NCBI RefSeq assembly: GCF_019091085.1
Contig: NZ_JAGXJY010000011.1
Coordinates: 124,001-188,000 of the forward strand
DNA: 64,000 nt
Reading direction: 5' to 3'
Origin: Mesorhizobium sp. GbtcB19
GTDB taxonomy: Bacteria; Pseudomonadota; Alphaproteobacteria; Rhizobiales; Rhizobiaceae
Of the stretch, positions 33,645 to 41,708 are shown one piece after another. The position numbers were made by a program, and so were the translations under genes. The notes beneath the pieces were generated by a model that saw nothing but the letters and a program-made list of their open reading frames with translations, searched no databases and was not told the origin of the DNA. The first letter of the stretch is position 1. Every line of letters starts with the position of its first letter.

Positions 33645-33745
33645 TACAGCGCCGCGCGCCTTTCGGCGCGCAAAGGACGCTGTAACGCTTTGATTCTGCG
33701 CATGATCCTTTCCGAAAATCGATCTCGATTTTCGGGGTCATGCGC
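33645..33745. repeat. Composite palindromic element overlapping the sodB stop codon
   Basis: Two adjacent palindromes. The first is 33645-33684, with TACAGCG/CGCTGTA outer arms and an inner GCGCGC hairpin. The second is 33698-33745, with arms GCGCATGA/TCATGCGC and a centre TCCGAAAATCGATCTCGATTTTCGG. They are joined by a 13-base spacer. This two-module mosaic is a common intergenic element in rhizobial genomes, of RIME-like type (from memory). The sodB TGA (33738-33740) lies inside the second palindrome. Confidence 0.82.
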
Positions 33746-34340
33746 GAGCCTTTTCGTACATTTCCAGGACGTGGTCCCAGTTGATCAGGCTGTCGACGAA
33801 GGCTTCGAGATATTTCGGCCGCGCATTGCGGTAGTCGATGTAGTAGGAATGCTCCCAGACGTCGACGCCGAGGATCGGCGAGCCGCCATGCACCAGCGGG
33901 TTCTCGCCGTTCGGGGTCTTGGAGATTTCGAGCTTGCCGTTCTTGACCGAAACCCAGGCCCAGCCGGAACCGAACTGAGTGGTGCCGGCGGCAATGAAAT
34001 CCGCCTTGAACTTGTCATAGCCGCCGAGATCGCTGTCGACGGCCTTCTGCAGCGCGCCCGGCAGCTTGTTGCCGCCGCCGCCCTTCTTCATCCACTTCCA
34101 GAAATGGATGTGGTTGTAGTGCTGGGCCGCGTTGTTGAAGAGCCCGGCATTCTTGCCGAAGGACTGCTTGACCACCTCTTCGACCGACAGGTCGCCCATT
34201 CCGGCCTCGGCGGCCAGCTTGTTGCCGTTGTCGACATAGGCCTTGTGGTGCTTGTCGTGGTGATACTCCAGCGTCTCCTTCGACATATAGGGCTGAAGCG
34301 CCTCGTAGTCGTAAGGCAAAGCGGGCAACTCAAAAGCCAT
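33738..34340 (-). CDS. sodB: Superoxide dismutase, Fe-type
   Basis: A 200-residue cytosolic Fe/Mn superoxide dismutase: MAFELPALPYDYEALQPYMSKETLEYHHDKHH, then FNNAAQHYNHIHFWKWM, and GVDVWEHSYYIDYRNARPKYLEAFVDSLINWDHV. The predicted metal ligands are His27, His77, Asp160 and His164. Gln73 in NNAAQ at the iron-type position favours Fe (or cambialistic) use. The frame is open upstream, but the start at 34340 has GAGGGAGT upstream and matches the family. The stop codon is inside a palindromic repeat and a terminator lies downstream. Confidence 0.96.
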   Translation of the reverse strand: MAFELPALPYDYEALQPYMSKETLEYHHDKHHKAYVDNGNKLAAEAGMGDLSVEEVVKQSFGKNAGLFNNAAQHYNHIHFWKWMKKGGGGNKLPGALQKAVDSDLGGYDKFKADFIAAGTTQFGSGWAWVSVKNGKLEISKTPNGENPLVHGGSPILGVDVWEHSYYIDYRNARPKYLEAFVDSLINWDHVLEMYEKARA

Positions 34341-34442
34341 GGATGGTACTCCCTCGAGGAAAAAGTCCGGTGAAACTACCGAACTTAGATAGGTCTGGAA
34401 TGGGTTGGGGCAACTCCGGAATGAAGCGCCGAGCGACTTTAG

Positions 34443-34490
34443 AGCAATTCGCGGAAAAGTGTGAAAGGGTTTTCCGTCCGGAATTGCGTC
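34443..34490 (+). repeat. Single GCAATTC...GAATTGC palindromic repeat
   Basis: One copy of the unit found in the 26274-26525 array, in the opposite orientation: GCAATTCGCGGAAAAGTGTG, then a GGTTTTCCGTCCGGAATTGC end. It lies between ilvE and sodB, both on the minus strand. A degenerate second module with GGTTCGCCGTTCCGTGAAACG follows at about 34508-34530. Confidence 0.85.
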
Positions 34491-34543
34491 AAACAAGAGA
34501 AAGAGAGGTTCGCCGTTCCGTGAAACGCTGAAACTCCAGCCGC

Positions 34544-35422
34544 TCAAGCGGCGGAAGTCGAATGCGCCCATTCCCAATAGAGCTCGCGCGCCTTCTTGGC
34601 CACGGGTCCGGGCTGCAGGTCGCGGTTCTCGATGCGGGTGATCGGCACGATTTTGGAATGGTTGCCGGTCGAGAAGATCTCGTCGGCTTCGAGGAAATCA
34701 CGGACCGACAGCGTCCTCTCGGTGGTCCTGAAACCATAGTCGCCGAGCAGGTTGATGGTGCGCGAGCGGGTGATGCCGGACAGAAACGTGCCGTTCGGGG
34801 CCGGCGTCATCACATGACCGTCCTTGACCAGGAAGATGTTGGAGGTACCGGTCTCGGCGACATTGCCCAGCATATCGAGCACCAGCGCGTTGTCGAAGCC
34901 GCGGTTCTTGGCCTCCAGGATGGCGCGGCCATTGTTGGGATAGAGGCATCCGGCCTTGGCGTTGGTCGGCATGGTCTCGATGGTCGGGCGCCGGAACGGC
35001 GAGACGCCGATCGAAAAGCCGGATGGTGGGATCATCGGCGATTCGTAAAGGCAGAGGCAGAAGCGCGTCGAGGCCGGATCGGCCGGAACGCCCATATAGC
35101 CGCCATGCTCGGCCCAGTACATCGGCCTGATATAGACCGCCGTGTTGCCGTCGAATTTCTTCAGCCCGTCCCAGGTCAACCCGACGATCTCTTCCGCGGT
35201 CATGGAAGGTTTCAGACCGAGCGCGATCGCCGAGGCGTTGACGCGGGCGGAGTGAAGCTCGAGGTCGGGCGCGACGCCCTCGAACCAGCGGCCGCCGTCG
35301 AAGACGCTGGTGCCGAGCCACATGGCATGGCTGCGCGGGCCCAGTATCGCGACATTGCCCTCGTACCAGTCGCCGTCCACATAGGTCCAAGTCGCGGTTT
35401 GCGCCGCTGCCGCCAGTGTCAT
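34544..35422 (-). CDS. ilvE: Branched-chain amino acid aminotransferase family protein
   Basis: A 292-residue fold-type IV PLP enzyme that interconverts Leu/Ile/Val and their 2-keto acids with glutamate. Visible marks: WLGTSVFDGGRWFEG, NTAVYIRPMYWAEHGGYMGV, TNAKAGCLYPNNGRAILEA with the PLP lysine Lys156, and the phosphate-binding NVAETGTSNIFLV followed by FLSGITRSRTINLL. The start at 35422 removes an implausible N-terminal extension. A D-amino acid aminotransferase or 4-amino-4-deoxychorismate lyase is less likely given length and motifs. It reads towards sodB, with a palindromic repeat between. Confidence 0.87.
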   Translation of the reverse strand: MTLAAAAQTATWTYVDGDWYEGNVAILGPRSHAMWLGTSVFDGGRWFEGVAPDLELHSARVNASAIALGLKPSMTAEEIVGLTWDGLKKFDGNTAVYIRPMYWAEHGGYMGVPADPASTRFCLCLYESPMIPPSGFSIGVSPFRRPTIETMPTNAKAGCLYPNNGRAILEAKNRGFDNALVLDMLGNVAETGTSNIFLVKDGHVMTPAPNGTFLSGITRSRTINLLGDYGFRTTERTLSVRDFLEADEIFSTGNHSKIVPITRIENRDLQPGPVAKKARELYWEWAHSTSAA

Positions 35423-35572
35423 GTCTGCCGTCCGTATGGATGATTTCAGGCCGGCATAGGACGATGCTTTGACGGCCGGCGTCAACCGACATGGGCAAAA
35501 ATCGTTGAGGCCAGCGGCACTTAACTGCAATCAGCGCTTGCACGGCGAGGCTGGCCGCCGCAAAACTCTTCC

Positions 35573-36232
35573 ATGCATCACGCGGCTTATGTCTTCGACG
35601 CCTATGGCACGTTGTTCGACGTGCACGCCGCCGTGCGCCGCCATGCCGGCGAGATCGGCCCGGACGGCCAGCTGCTGTCGGAAATCTGGCGCGCCAAGCA
35701 GCTCGAATATTCCTGGGTGCGGACGCTGATGGGCGCCTACGCCGATTTCTGGCAGCTCACCGAGCAGGCGCTGGACTTCGCGCTGAAGAAGGTGCCCTCG
35801 GCCGACCCGGCGCTGAGGGCCAAACTGCTGGAAGCCTATTGGCGGCTCGACTGCTACCCGGAAGTGCCGGCGGTGCTGAAAGCGCTGAAAGGGTCCGGCG
35901 CGAAGCTCGCGATCCTCTCCAACGGCTCGCCGGAGATGTTGCAGGCGGCGGTGAAATCCGCTGCCCTCGATCAGATCCTCGACGACGTGTTTTCGGTCGA
36001 TGCGGTGCGCAAATTCAAGACCGACCCGTCGGTCTACGACATGGTGGTCACCGGCTGGCGGCTCTATCCCGGCGCGGTGTCGTTCCAGTCGTCGAACCGC
36101 TGGGACATAGCGGGCGCCACAAGGTTCGGTTTCCGCACGGTGTGGATCAACCGCGCCGACCAGCCGGACGAGTACCGCGACTTTCCGCCGGGGCTGATCC
36201 TGCCCTCGCTCGAAGGTCTGCTTACGGGGTAG
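35573..36232 (+). CDS. Haloacid dehalogenase, type II
   Basis: A 219-residue HAD-superfamily enzyme of the L-2-haloacid dehalogenase type. Motif I is VFDAYGTLFDV with the nucleophile Asp9, motif II is ILSNGSPEML, and the type-II region is RKFKTDPSVYDMV followed by VSFQSSNRWDIAGATRFGFRTVWINR, close to the canonical SSNxWDxxGA. It would hydrolyse 2-haloacids to 2-hydroxyacids; many annotated members have other physiological substrates. It is divergent from ilvE and followed by a repeat and a hairpin. Confidence 0.92.
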   Translation: MHHAAYVFDAYGTLFDVHAAVRRHAGEIGPDGQLLSEIWRAKQLEYSWVRTLMGAYADFWQLTEQALDFALKKVPSADPALRAKLLEAYWRLDCYPEVPAVLKALKGSGAKLAILSNGSPEMLQAAVKSAALDQILDDVFSVDAVRKFKTDPSVYDMVVTGWRLYPGAVSFQSSNRWDIAGATRFGFRTVWINRADQPDEYRDFPPGLILPSLEGLLTG

Positions 36233-36237
36233 CTGAA

Positions 36238-36284
36238 GCAATTCCAGGAAAAGTGTGAGGCGGTTTTCCGTCCGGAATTGCGTC
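36238..36284 (+). repeat. GCAATTCC...GGAATTGC palindromic repeat
   Basis: A further copy of the 26274-array unit in plus orientation: GCAATTCCAGGAAAAGTGTG, then GCGGTTTTCCGTCCGGAATTGC. It starts 5 bp after the haloacid dehalogenase stop and is followed by a run of A and a second stem-loop at 36298, giving the same two-module arrangement seen elsewhere. Confidence 0.88.
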
Positions 36285-36297
36285 AAAAAAGGAGAAA

Positions 36298-36334
36298 GGG
36301 CGGTTCGGCGTTCCCCCGAAACGGCGAACCGCCC
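36298..36334 (+). terminator. Strong stem-loop after the haloacid dehalogenase gene
   Basis: GGGCGGTTCG (36298-36307) pairs perfectly with CGAACCGCCC (36325-36334), and inner bases extend the stem (CGTT/AACG). No T-run follows. The module also looks like the second half of the mosaic repeat (GGTTC..CGTTC..GAAACG), so it may be a repeat that has been recruited as a terminator. Confidence 0.6.
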
Positions 36335-36497
36335 TGAACCGTCCTGTTGCTGCAGCGCAACAGCCGTGGCGCGGTCACAGCTTCGCCTTTTTCTGTCCAC
36401 CCTCAGGCCAGAATTGGAACCGCCTATCGCCGCCGACTGTTATGGATGCCGTCGGCGATAAGCCTTCGCATTCATGCTTTCTTGCGAATTAAGACCT

Positions 36498-36600
36498 AGA
36501 GCATGATCCCGAAAAGTGGGAACCGGTTTTCGGAGAAGATCATGCTCCAACAAACAGTTAGATCAGAGCAGCGGTTCAACGAAACGCCGCTCTGATCTAA
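36498..36600 (+). repeat. Two-module palindromic element (GAGCATGATC...GATCATGCTC plus GATCAGAGC...GCTCTGATC)
   Basis: Module A (36499-36547) has arms GAGCATGATC/GATCATGCTC around a centre CCGAAAAGTGGGAACCGGTTTTCGG. Module B (36558-36600) has arms TTAGATCAGAGC/GCTCTGATCTAA around GCGGTTC-AACGAAACGCC. The element ends 12 bp before the L,D-transpeptidase gene. The rest of the 36335-36497 gap shows no gene. Confidence 0.88.
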
Positions 36601-36612
36601 GAAAAGGCAACC

Positions 36613-37440
36613 ATGTCAGACGTTTCCTTCCGCCTCAGCCGCCGTGGCTTCCTCAATTTGACAGCTCTCGGCGCTGCTTCGGCCGCTGTTTCGGCTTGCA
36701 CAACCACCAGTGATCAGGGTCCGGCACCGGTTCAAACGCCGCCGCCCCAGGCCTATGTCGAGCCGCCGCTCGGCGACTATGAGACGATGTATGGCGCGAT
36801 GTCCGACAATGGTTTCGACCTGCCGGCCATTCCGGTGAACAAGATCGATCACCGATTCCTGCGCCAGATCGTTCCCGATCCGACTGGGCAGCGCCCCGGT
36901 ACCATCGTCGTCGATACCACCGGCCACTTCCTCTATCTGGTGCGCGAGGGTGGCCAGGCGATCCGCTACGGCGTCGGCCTCGGCCGCGCCGGCTTCGAAT
37001 GGTCGGGCGACGCGGTCGTGCAGTGGAAGCAGAAGTGGCCGAAATGGACGCCGCCGGACGAGATGGTCGCGCGCCAGCCGGAACTGACGCAATACAGTGC
37101 CAAGAATGGCGGCATGCCGGGCGGCCTGAAGAACCCGCTCGGGGCGCGTGCGCTGTATCTCTTCCAGGGCAACCAGGACACGCTCTACCGCCTGCACGGT
37201 TCGCCCGAATGGTGGTCGATCGGCAAGTCGGTGTCGTCGGGTTGCGTGCGCCTGATCAACCAGGACATCATCGACCTCTATGACCGCGTGCCCACCAAAA
37301 CGCCGGTCATCGTGACAGCCAATATAGGCGCGCCGGAAGAGGACATGCCGGAGCGCAAAGCAATCCCGATCGACAACGGCGTGCCGACGGGCTCGATCCT
37401 GCTCGGTCCGGTGAAGAAGCTCACCAACGAGATTTTCTGA
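36613..37440 (+). CDS. L,D-transpeptidase (YkuD), Tat-exported lipoprotein
   Basis: A 275-residue periplasmic enzyme that forms 3-3 crosslinks in peptidoglycan or attaches proteins to it. The N-terminus SRRGFLNLTALGAASAAVSAC combines a twin-arginine motif with a lipobox cysteine, so it is probably a Tat lipoprotein. The YkuD domain shows GTIVVDTTGHFLYLV, YGVGLGRAGFEWSG and the active site HGSPEWWSIGKSVSSGCVRLINQD with His195 and Cys211. Rhizobiales rely heavily on L,D-transpeptidases for wall growth and encode many paralogues. The start is right after a palindromic repeat. Confidence 0.94.
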   Translation: MSDVSFRLSRRGFLNLTALGAASAAVSACTTTSDQGPAPVQTPPPQAYVEPPLGDYETMYGAMSDNGFDLPAIPVNKIDHRFLRQIVPDPTGQRPGTIVVDTTGHFLYLVREGGQAIRYGVGLGRAGFEWSGDAVVQWKQKWPKWTPPDEMVARQPELTQYSAKNGGMPGGLKNPLGARALYLFQGNQDTLYRLHGSPEWWSIGKSVSSGCVRLINQDIIDLYDRVPTKTPVIVTANIGAPEEDMPERKAIPIDNGVPTGSILLGPVKKLTNEIF

Positions 37441-37482
37441 CCTGCTCAAAAGCGCGATGGGCTTTGAGCCTTTGTTTCTCGT

Positions 37483-37527
37483 GCATGTCGTTTTCCCAAA
37501 ACCGCTGCACACTTTTGGGCGACATGC
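37483..37527 (-). repeat. GCATGTCG...CGACATGC palindromic repeat
   Basis: On the minus strand: GCATGTCGCCCAAAAGTGTG, then CAGCGGTTTTGGGAAAACGACATGC. The arms differ from those of the other copies, but the centre AAAAGTG..GCGGTTTT is the same. It fills the gap between the convergent L,D-transpeptidase and MocR genes. Confidence 0.86.
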
Positions 37528-37535
37528 ATTGGTCG

Positions 37536-38963
37536 TCAGCGGTGCTCGGCCAATAGGGCGGCCAGCACCGCAACGCCGCGTCGCAATGCCTCCGTATCAA
37601 GCCCGGCGTAACCCAGGATGAACCCGGCCTCGCGCGGCCGAGGGCCGGTCGGTTGGTAGAGCGGCGATACGGGATAGAGACCGATCCCGGCGGAGCGAGC
37701 CGCCGCGATGATCGCGTCCTCCTGTTCAGCGGCCGTGCCCTTCATCCAGACAACGAGATGCAGTCCCGTGTCGGCGCCCTCGACGACGGCCTTTGAACCG
37801 AAATGATCGGCCAAAGCCTGCAACAGCACCTGCCTTCGCTCGGTATTCCTTCTGCGGATGCTGCGCACGTGGCGCTCGTATGCGCCGCTCGCCAGCAGCT
37901 CGGCCAACACGTCCTGTTCCAGCATCGGAGCATGCCGGTCGGTCAGTCGCTTTGCCTCGCTGAACGGCCGCCGTAGGCTGGCGGGGACAACGAGATAGCC
38001 GAGCCTCAAGGTGGGCGAGAGCGTCTTGGACATCGTCCCGACATAGATGACGGAGTCCGCGTCGAGCGCCTGCAGAGGCGGAATGGGACTAATGTCATGG
38101 CGGTATTCGCCGTCATAATCGTCTTCGACAATATAGGCGCCCGATGCCGTGGCCCACGCAAGCAGCGCACGCCGCCGCGTCGCCGACAGCACACCGCCGA
38201 GCGGAAACTGATGCGAGGGCGTCACATAAGCCAGACGGGCCGGCGGCAGCGAATCCGCCCTTAGCCCATCCGCGTCGACGGCAACCGGCACGGCGATACC
38301 GCCTGCAGCCACGAAGGCATGGCGGGCCAGCACATAGCCGGGATTCTCGATGATGAACGGGTCGCCGGGATCGAGCAGCAGCCGCGCGCAGAGGTCGAGT
38401 CCTTGCTGCGAGCCGTTGACGATGACGATCTGGTCCGGCGTGCAATTGATCCCGCGGGCGCGCCAGAGATAGGCCTGAAGCGCATTGCGCAGTACGAAAG
38501 ATCCCTGCGGGTCGCCATAGCGCAGTCGCGCGGCACGGTTGAGGATTGCCTTGTTCGAGGCCCGCCGCCAGGCCAGCACGGGGAAGTCAGCGCCGGACAG
38601 GTCGCCATAGCGAAAATCCGCAACCTTGGCCGGCCGCTGTTCCGTCGGCGAAGGCAGGGTGAGCAGCCGGCGCGCGAATGCCGAGAGGTTTCGTGGCGAA
38701 CCAGTCGTGACCGGCACCTCGCCCGACACCCTCTCCAATCCTGGAGCCACGATCGCACGCGCCCCTTGCCGGATGATCAGATAGCCTTCGGCATCGAGCT
38801 GGTTATAGGCCGCCGTCACCGTGGTTCGCGACGCACCCCATTCAGCGGCAAAGGCTCGCGACGACGGCAGGCGGTCGCCGGGCTGGTAAGTGCCGTTGTG
38901 GATCTGCGCCTTGATCGCCGCGATGATCCGGCGCGCGACGCCTTCCTGCTCCAACTGGACCAC
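37536..38963 (-). CDS. MocR-type regulator (GntR winged helix fused to PLP aminotransferase domain)
   Basis: A 475-residue MocR/PdxR-like regulator. Residues 1-70 form a GntR winged helix (GTYQPGDRLPSSRAFAAEWGASRTTVTAAYNQLDAEGYLIIRQG). The rest is a fold-type I aminotransferase domain with NGSQQGLDL, ENPGYVLARH, VTPSHQFPLGGVLS, EDDYDGEYRHD and the PLP lysine Lys313 in GTMSKTLSPTLRLGY. The GTG start at 38963 has GAAGG upstream. MocR proteins usually regulate a divergent neighbour; here that is the PaiB-like gene and the LysE exporter behind it. Confidence 0.93.
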   Translation of the reverse strand: MVQLEQEGVARRIIAAIKAQIHNGTYQPGDRLPSSRAFAAEWGASRTTVTAAYNQLDAEGYLIIRQGARAIVAPGLERVSGEVPVTTGSPRNLSAFARRLLTLPSPTEQRPAKVADFRYGDLSGADFPVLAWRRASNKAILNRAARLRYGDPQGSFVLRNALQAYLWRARGINCTPDQIVIVNGSQQGLDLCARLLLDPGDPFIIENPGYVLARHAFVAAGGIAVPVAVDADGLRADSLPPARLAYVTPSHQFPLGGVLSATRRRALLAWATASGAYIVEDDYDGEYRHDISPIPPLQALDADSVIYVGTMSKTLSPTLRLGYLVVPASLRRPFSEAKRLTDRHAPMLEQDVLAELLASGAYERHVRSIRRRNTERRQVLLQALADHFGSKAVVEGADTGLHLVVWMKGTAAEQEDAIIAAARSAGIGLYPVSPLYQPTGPRPREAGFILGYAGLDTEALRRGVAVLAALLAEHR

Positions 38964-39039
38964 AGAAAACCTTCAAAACTGGATGTTCAAAGCAAGCCAG
39001 AATTGAGGCATCTTCAGTTGCGACGCAAGGAGTTTTGTC

Positions 39040-39663
39040 ATGTACACGCCCCCCGCCTTCCGCGATGACGACAAGCAGAGCCTCACAGCCACGATCCGCG
39101 CTACGCGGCTGGCCACCTTGGTCACCGCCACGGCGGAGGGGCCGTTGGCGACGCCGTTGCCGCTTTTATTCGACGCCAACGAGGGCGAACATGGCGTGAT
39201 CTACGGCCACGTCGCGAAGGCAAATCCGCAATGGCGCGTGCCGCAACTGGGTGACGGCTTGGCGATCTTCATGGGGCCGGACGCTTACGTGACGCCGGCC
39301 TGGTACCAGACCAAGCAGGAGACCGGGAAAGTCGTGCCGACCTGGAACTATGTCGCTGTCCATGCGCATGGACCGATCGAATTCTTCGAGGACGCCGACA
39401 GGCTGCTCGAGGTCGTGACCCGCCTGACCAACCTGCATGAAGGCGAGCGCATTGCGCCTTGGTCCGTATCGGATGCGCCGGCGGATTTCATCCAGTCGCA
39501 ATTGCGAGGCATTGTTGGCCTGCGCATCCCGATCACGAGGCTCGAAGGCAAGCGTAAGATGAGCCAGAACCGCAACGCGGCCGATCGCGCCGGCGTCGTG
39601 TCCGGTCTGGCGGCGAGCGAGCGGGCTTCCGATCGTGAGGTCGCGCCGCTCATCCCGTCGTGA
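39040..39663 (+). CDS. PaiB-family FMN-binding negative regulator
   Basis: A 207-residue protein of the PaiB/FMN_bind_2 family: MYTPPAFRDDDKQSLTATIRATRLATLVT, ATPLPLLFD, VIYGHVAKANPQWR, YVTPAWYQTKQETGKVVPTWNYVAVHAHGPIEFFED. The family has a split-barrel flavin-binding fold; Bacillus PaiB affects protease and sporulation genes, but biochemical roles elsewhere are unclear. AAGGAG (39026-39031) precedes the ATG. It is divergent from the MocR regulator, which is its likely controller, and 34 bp before the LysE gene. Confidence 0.92.
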   Translation: MYTPPAFRDDDKQSLTATIRATRLATLVTATAEGPLATPLPLLFDANEGEHGVIYGHVAKANPQWRVPQLGDGLAIFMGPDAYVTPAWYQTKQETGKVVPTWNYVAVHAHGPIEFFEDADRLLEVVTRLTNLHEGERIAPWSVSDAPADFIQSQLRGIVGLRIPITRLEGKRKMSQNRNAADRAGVVSGLAASERASDREVAPLIPS

Positions 39664-39697
39664 CAGCCGACACCAGCTGATTGCCAGTGAGCCCATC

Positions 39698-40348
39698 ATG
39701 CCGGACCTGACCCAGTTCGCCCTGTATTTCGCCGCGGCCCTCCTGCTCGCCATCACGCCCGGCCCGGGCATTTTCTATGTCGCCGCGCGCACGCTGGCCG
39801 GAGGACGCGCGGAAGGCATCGCCTCGAGTTTCGGGACGGGGCTGGGCGGCATGGTGCACGTGCTCGCCGGCAGCCTCGGCGTTTCAGCCATCGTGCTCGC
39901 CAGCGCGGAGCTGTTCACGGCGTTGAAGCTGATTGGCGCCGTCTACCTCGTCTGGCTCGGCTTTCGCACCTTTCAAGCCGCTCGCCACGAGGCAAAGACA
40001 ATGCTGGAAGGCGGCCCGCCGGCGCCTGCGGTCGGCGCGAGCAAAGCATTTCGCGAAGGTGTGCTCGTCGAGGCATTGAACCCGAAGACGGCTGCCTTCT
40101 TCCTGGCCTTCATTCCGCAATTCGTGAACCTGGGCGCTGGCCACGTTGCCTTGCAGTTCATGGTCCTCGGCTTCATATCGGTAACGCTCAACACGCTCGC
40201 CGACGTCGTGGTCGCCTTTGCGGCCAGCCGAATCCGTGAGGGCGCAACCGGGCGCTCAGGCGTGATCCGCCGCCTGCGCGAGGCCTCCGGCGGCGCAATG
40301 ATCGCGCTTGGCATAGGCCTGGCCATAGCCAAGCGCCCTGCCCTGTGA
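39698..40348 (+). CDS. LysE/RhtB-family amino acid exporter
   Basis: A 216-residue inner-membrane protein with five to six TM helices. The LysE signature LLLAITPGPGIFYVAARTLAGGRAEGIASSFGTGLGGMVHVLAG, the loop LIGAVYLVWLGFRTF and the mid-region FREGVLVEALNPKTAAFFLAFIPQFV are clear. These proteins export amino acids or related small molecules. It follows the PaiB-like gene closely, suggesting a MocR-controlled PaiB-LysE unit; a neighbouring MocR often senses the same amino-compound (inference). Confidence 0.93.
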   Translation: MPDLTQFALYFAAALLLAITPGPGIFYVAARTLAGGRAEGIASSFGTGLGGMVHVLAGSLGVSAIVLASAELFTALKLIGAVYLVWLGFRTFQAARHEAKTMLEGGPPAPAVGASKAFREGVLVEALNPKTAAFFLAFIPQFVNLGAGHVALQFMVLGFISVTLNTLADVVVAFAASRIREGATGRSGVIRRLREASGGAMIALGIGLAIAKRPAL

Positions 40349-40382
40349 TTGCCCGGCCACGCACGGTGGGCTGCGGATCTGG

Positions 40383-41708
40383 CTAGGTCCGCAATGCCTC
40401 GCCGATGGCGTCGTCGAGACGATCGACGATCGCGTCGATGGCCACGACATCGCAGATGAAGGGCGGCGCCAGAAGCACGTGGTCGCCAACTGCACCATCG
40501 ATCGTGCCGCCCATCGGGTAGACGAGAAGGCCGTTTGCCATGGCGGCCTTCTTGATGCGCGCATGCAGCTTCCGCTTCGGATCGAAGGGCTGCTTGGTCG
40601 AACGATCCTCGACCAGTTCGACGGCCATGAACAGGCCGCGCCCGCGAATGTCGCCGACATGAGGATGATTGCCGAAGCGCTCGCCGAGCCGGCGCGCCAG
40701 ATGCGCGCCCATGGCTTTCACATTGTCGAGCAGCCTGTCGCGGGCAATGACCTCCTGGACGGCGAGCGCCGCGGCACAGGCCATCGGATGGCAGATATAG
40801 GTGTGGCCGTGCTGGAAGAGGCCTGAGCCGTTGGCGAAGGCGTCGAATATCTTGCGGCTGAGCAGGACAGCGCCGATCGGCTGATAGCCGCCGCCCAGAC
40901 CCTTGGCGATCGTCATCAGATCGGGGGCGACGCCATCCTGCTCGCAGGCATGCAGCGTTCCGGTGCGGCCCATGCCGCACATCACCTCGTCGAGGATCAG
41001 CAGGACGCCGTAACGATCGCAGATCTCGCGGATACGCCGCAAATAGTCCACCACAGGCGGCACCGCGCCCGCCGTCGCGCCGACGACCGTTTCGGCAACG
41101 AAGGCCATGACCGTTTCCGGTCCGAGCTCGATGATCTTGTCTTCCAGCGCCTGCGCCGCGCGCGCCGCATAGGCCTCGTCGGTCTCGCCGGCTTCCTGGA
41201 AGCGATAGGCGAAGCATGGGTCGATGTGATGCGTTTCGATGAGCAGCGGCCGGAACTGGGCGCGGCGCCATTCGTTTCCGCCGGTCGCGAGCGCGCCGAG
41301 CGTGTTGCCGTGATAGCTCTGCCTGCGTGCGATTATGTTGCGGCGTTGCGGCTGGCCGATCTCGACGAAATACTGCCGCGCCATCTTGAGCGCCGCCTCG
41401 ACCGCCTCCGAGCCGCCGGACACGAAATAGGCGTGGCTGATGCCGGCAGGCGCGTCGGCGACCAGCCGGTCGGCAAGGGCTTCGGCGACCTCGCTGGTGA
41501 AGAAGCTGGTATGGGCGTAGGCCAGAGTGTCGGCCTGCCGGTGCATGGCGGCGATGACATCGGGATGGCCGTGGCCGAGGCAGGAAACGGCGGCGCCGCC
41601 CGAGGCGTCGATATAGGCGCGCCCATTGCTGTCGAAGAGCTCGATGCCCTTGCCGCCGCTGGCGACCGGCAGCGAAGCGTGGATCTGGCGATGCAGGATA
41701 TGGGTCAT
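40383..41708 (-). CDS. Class III aminotransferase
   Basis: A 441-residue PLP enzyme of fold type I, class III (omega-amino acid:pyruvate type). Marks: YIDASGGAAVSCLGHGHPDVIAAMHRQ, YFVSGGSEAVEAALKMARQY, SYHGNTLGALATGG, the cofactor Asp240 in LLILDEVMCGMGRTG and the PLP lysine Lys269 in LMTIAKGLGGGYQPIGAVL. The start at 41708 overlaps the RpiR gene by four bases (ATGA). Class III enzymes act on beta-, gamma- or omega-amino groups. With the beta-keto acid cleavage enzyme across the divergent promoter, a beta-amino acid is an attractive substrate (inference). Confidence 0.93.
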   Translation of the reverse strand: MTHILHRQIHASLPVASGGKGIELFDSNGRAYIDASGGAAVSCLGHGHPDVIAAMHRQADTLAYAHTSFFTSEVAEALADRLVADAPAGISHAYFVSGGSEAVEAALKMARQYFVEIGQPQRRNIIARRQSYHGNTLGALATGGNEWRRAQFRPLLIETHHIDPCFAYRFQEAGETDEAYAARAAQALEDKIIELGPETVMAFVAETVVGATAGAVPPVVDYLRRIREICDRYGVLLILDEVMCGMGRTGTLHACEQDGVAPDLMTIAKGLGGGYQPIGAVLLSRKIFDAFANGSGLFQHGHTYICHPMACAAALAVQEVIARDRLLDNVKAMGAHLARRLGERFGNHPHVGDIRGRGLFMAVELVEDRSTKQPFDPKRKLHARIKKAAMANGLLVYPMGGTIDGAVGDHVLLAPPFICDVVAIDAIVDRLDDAIGEALRT

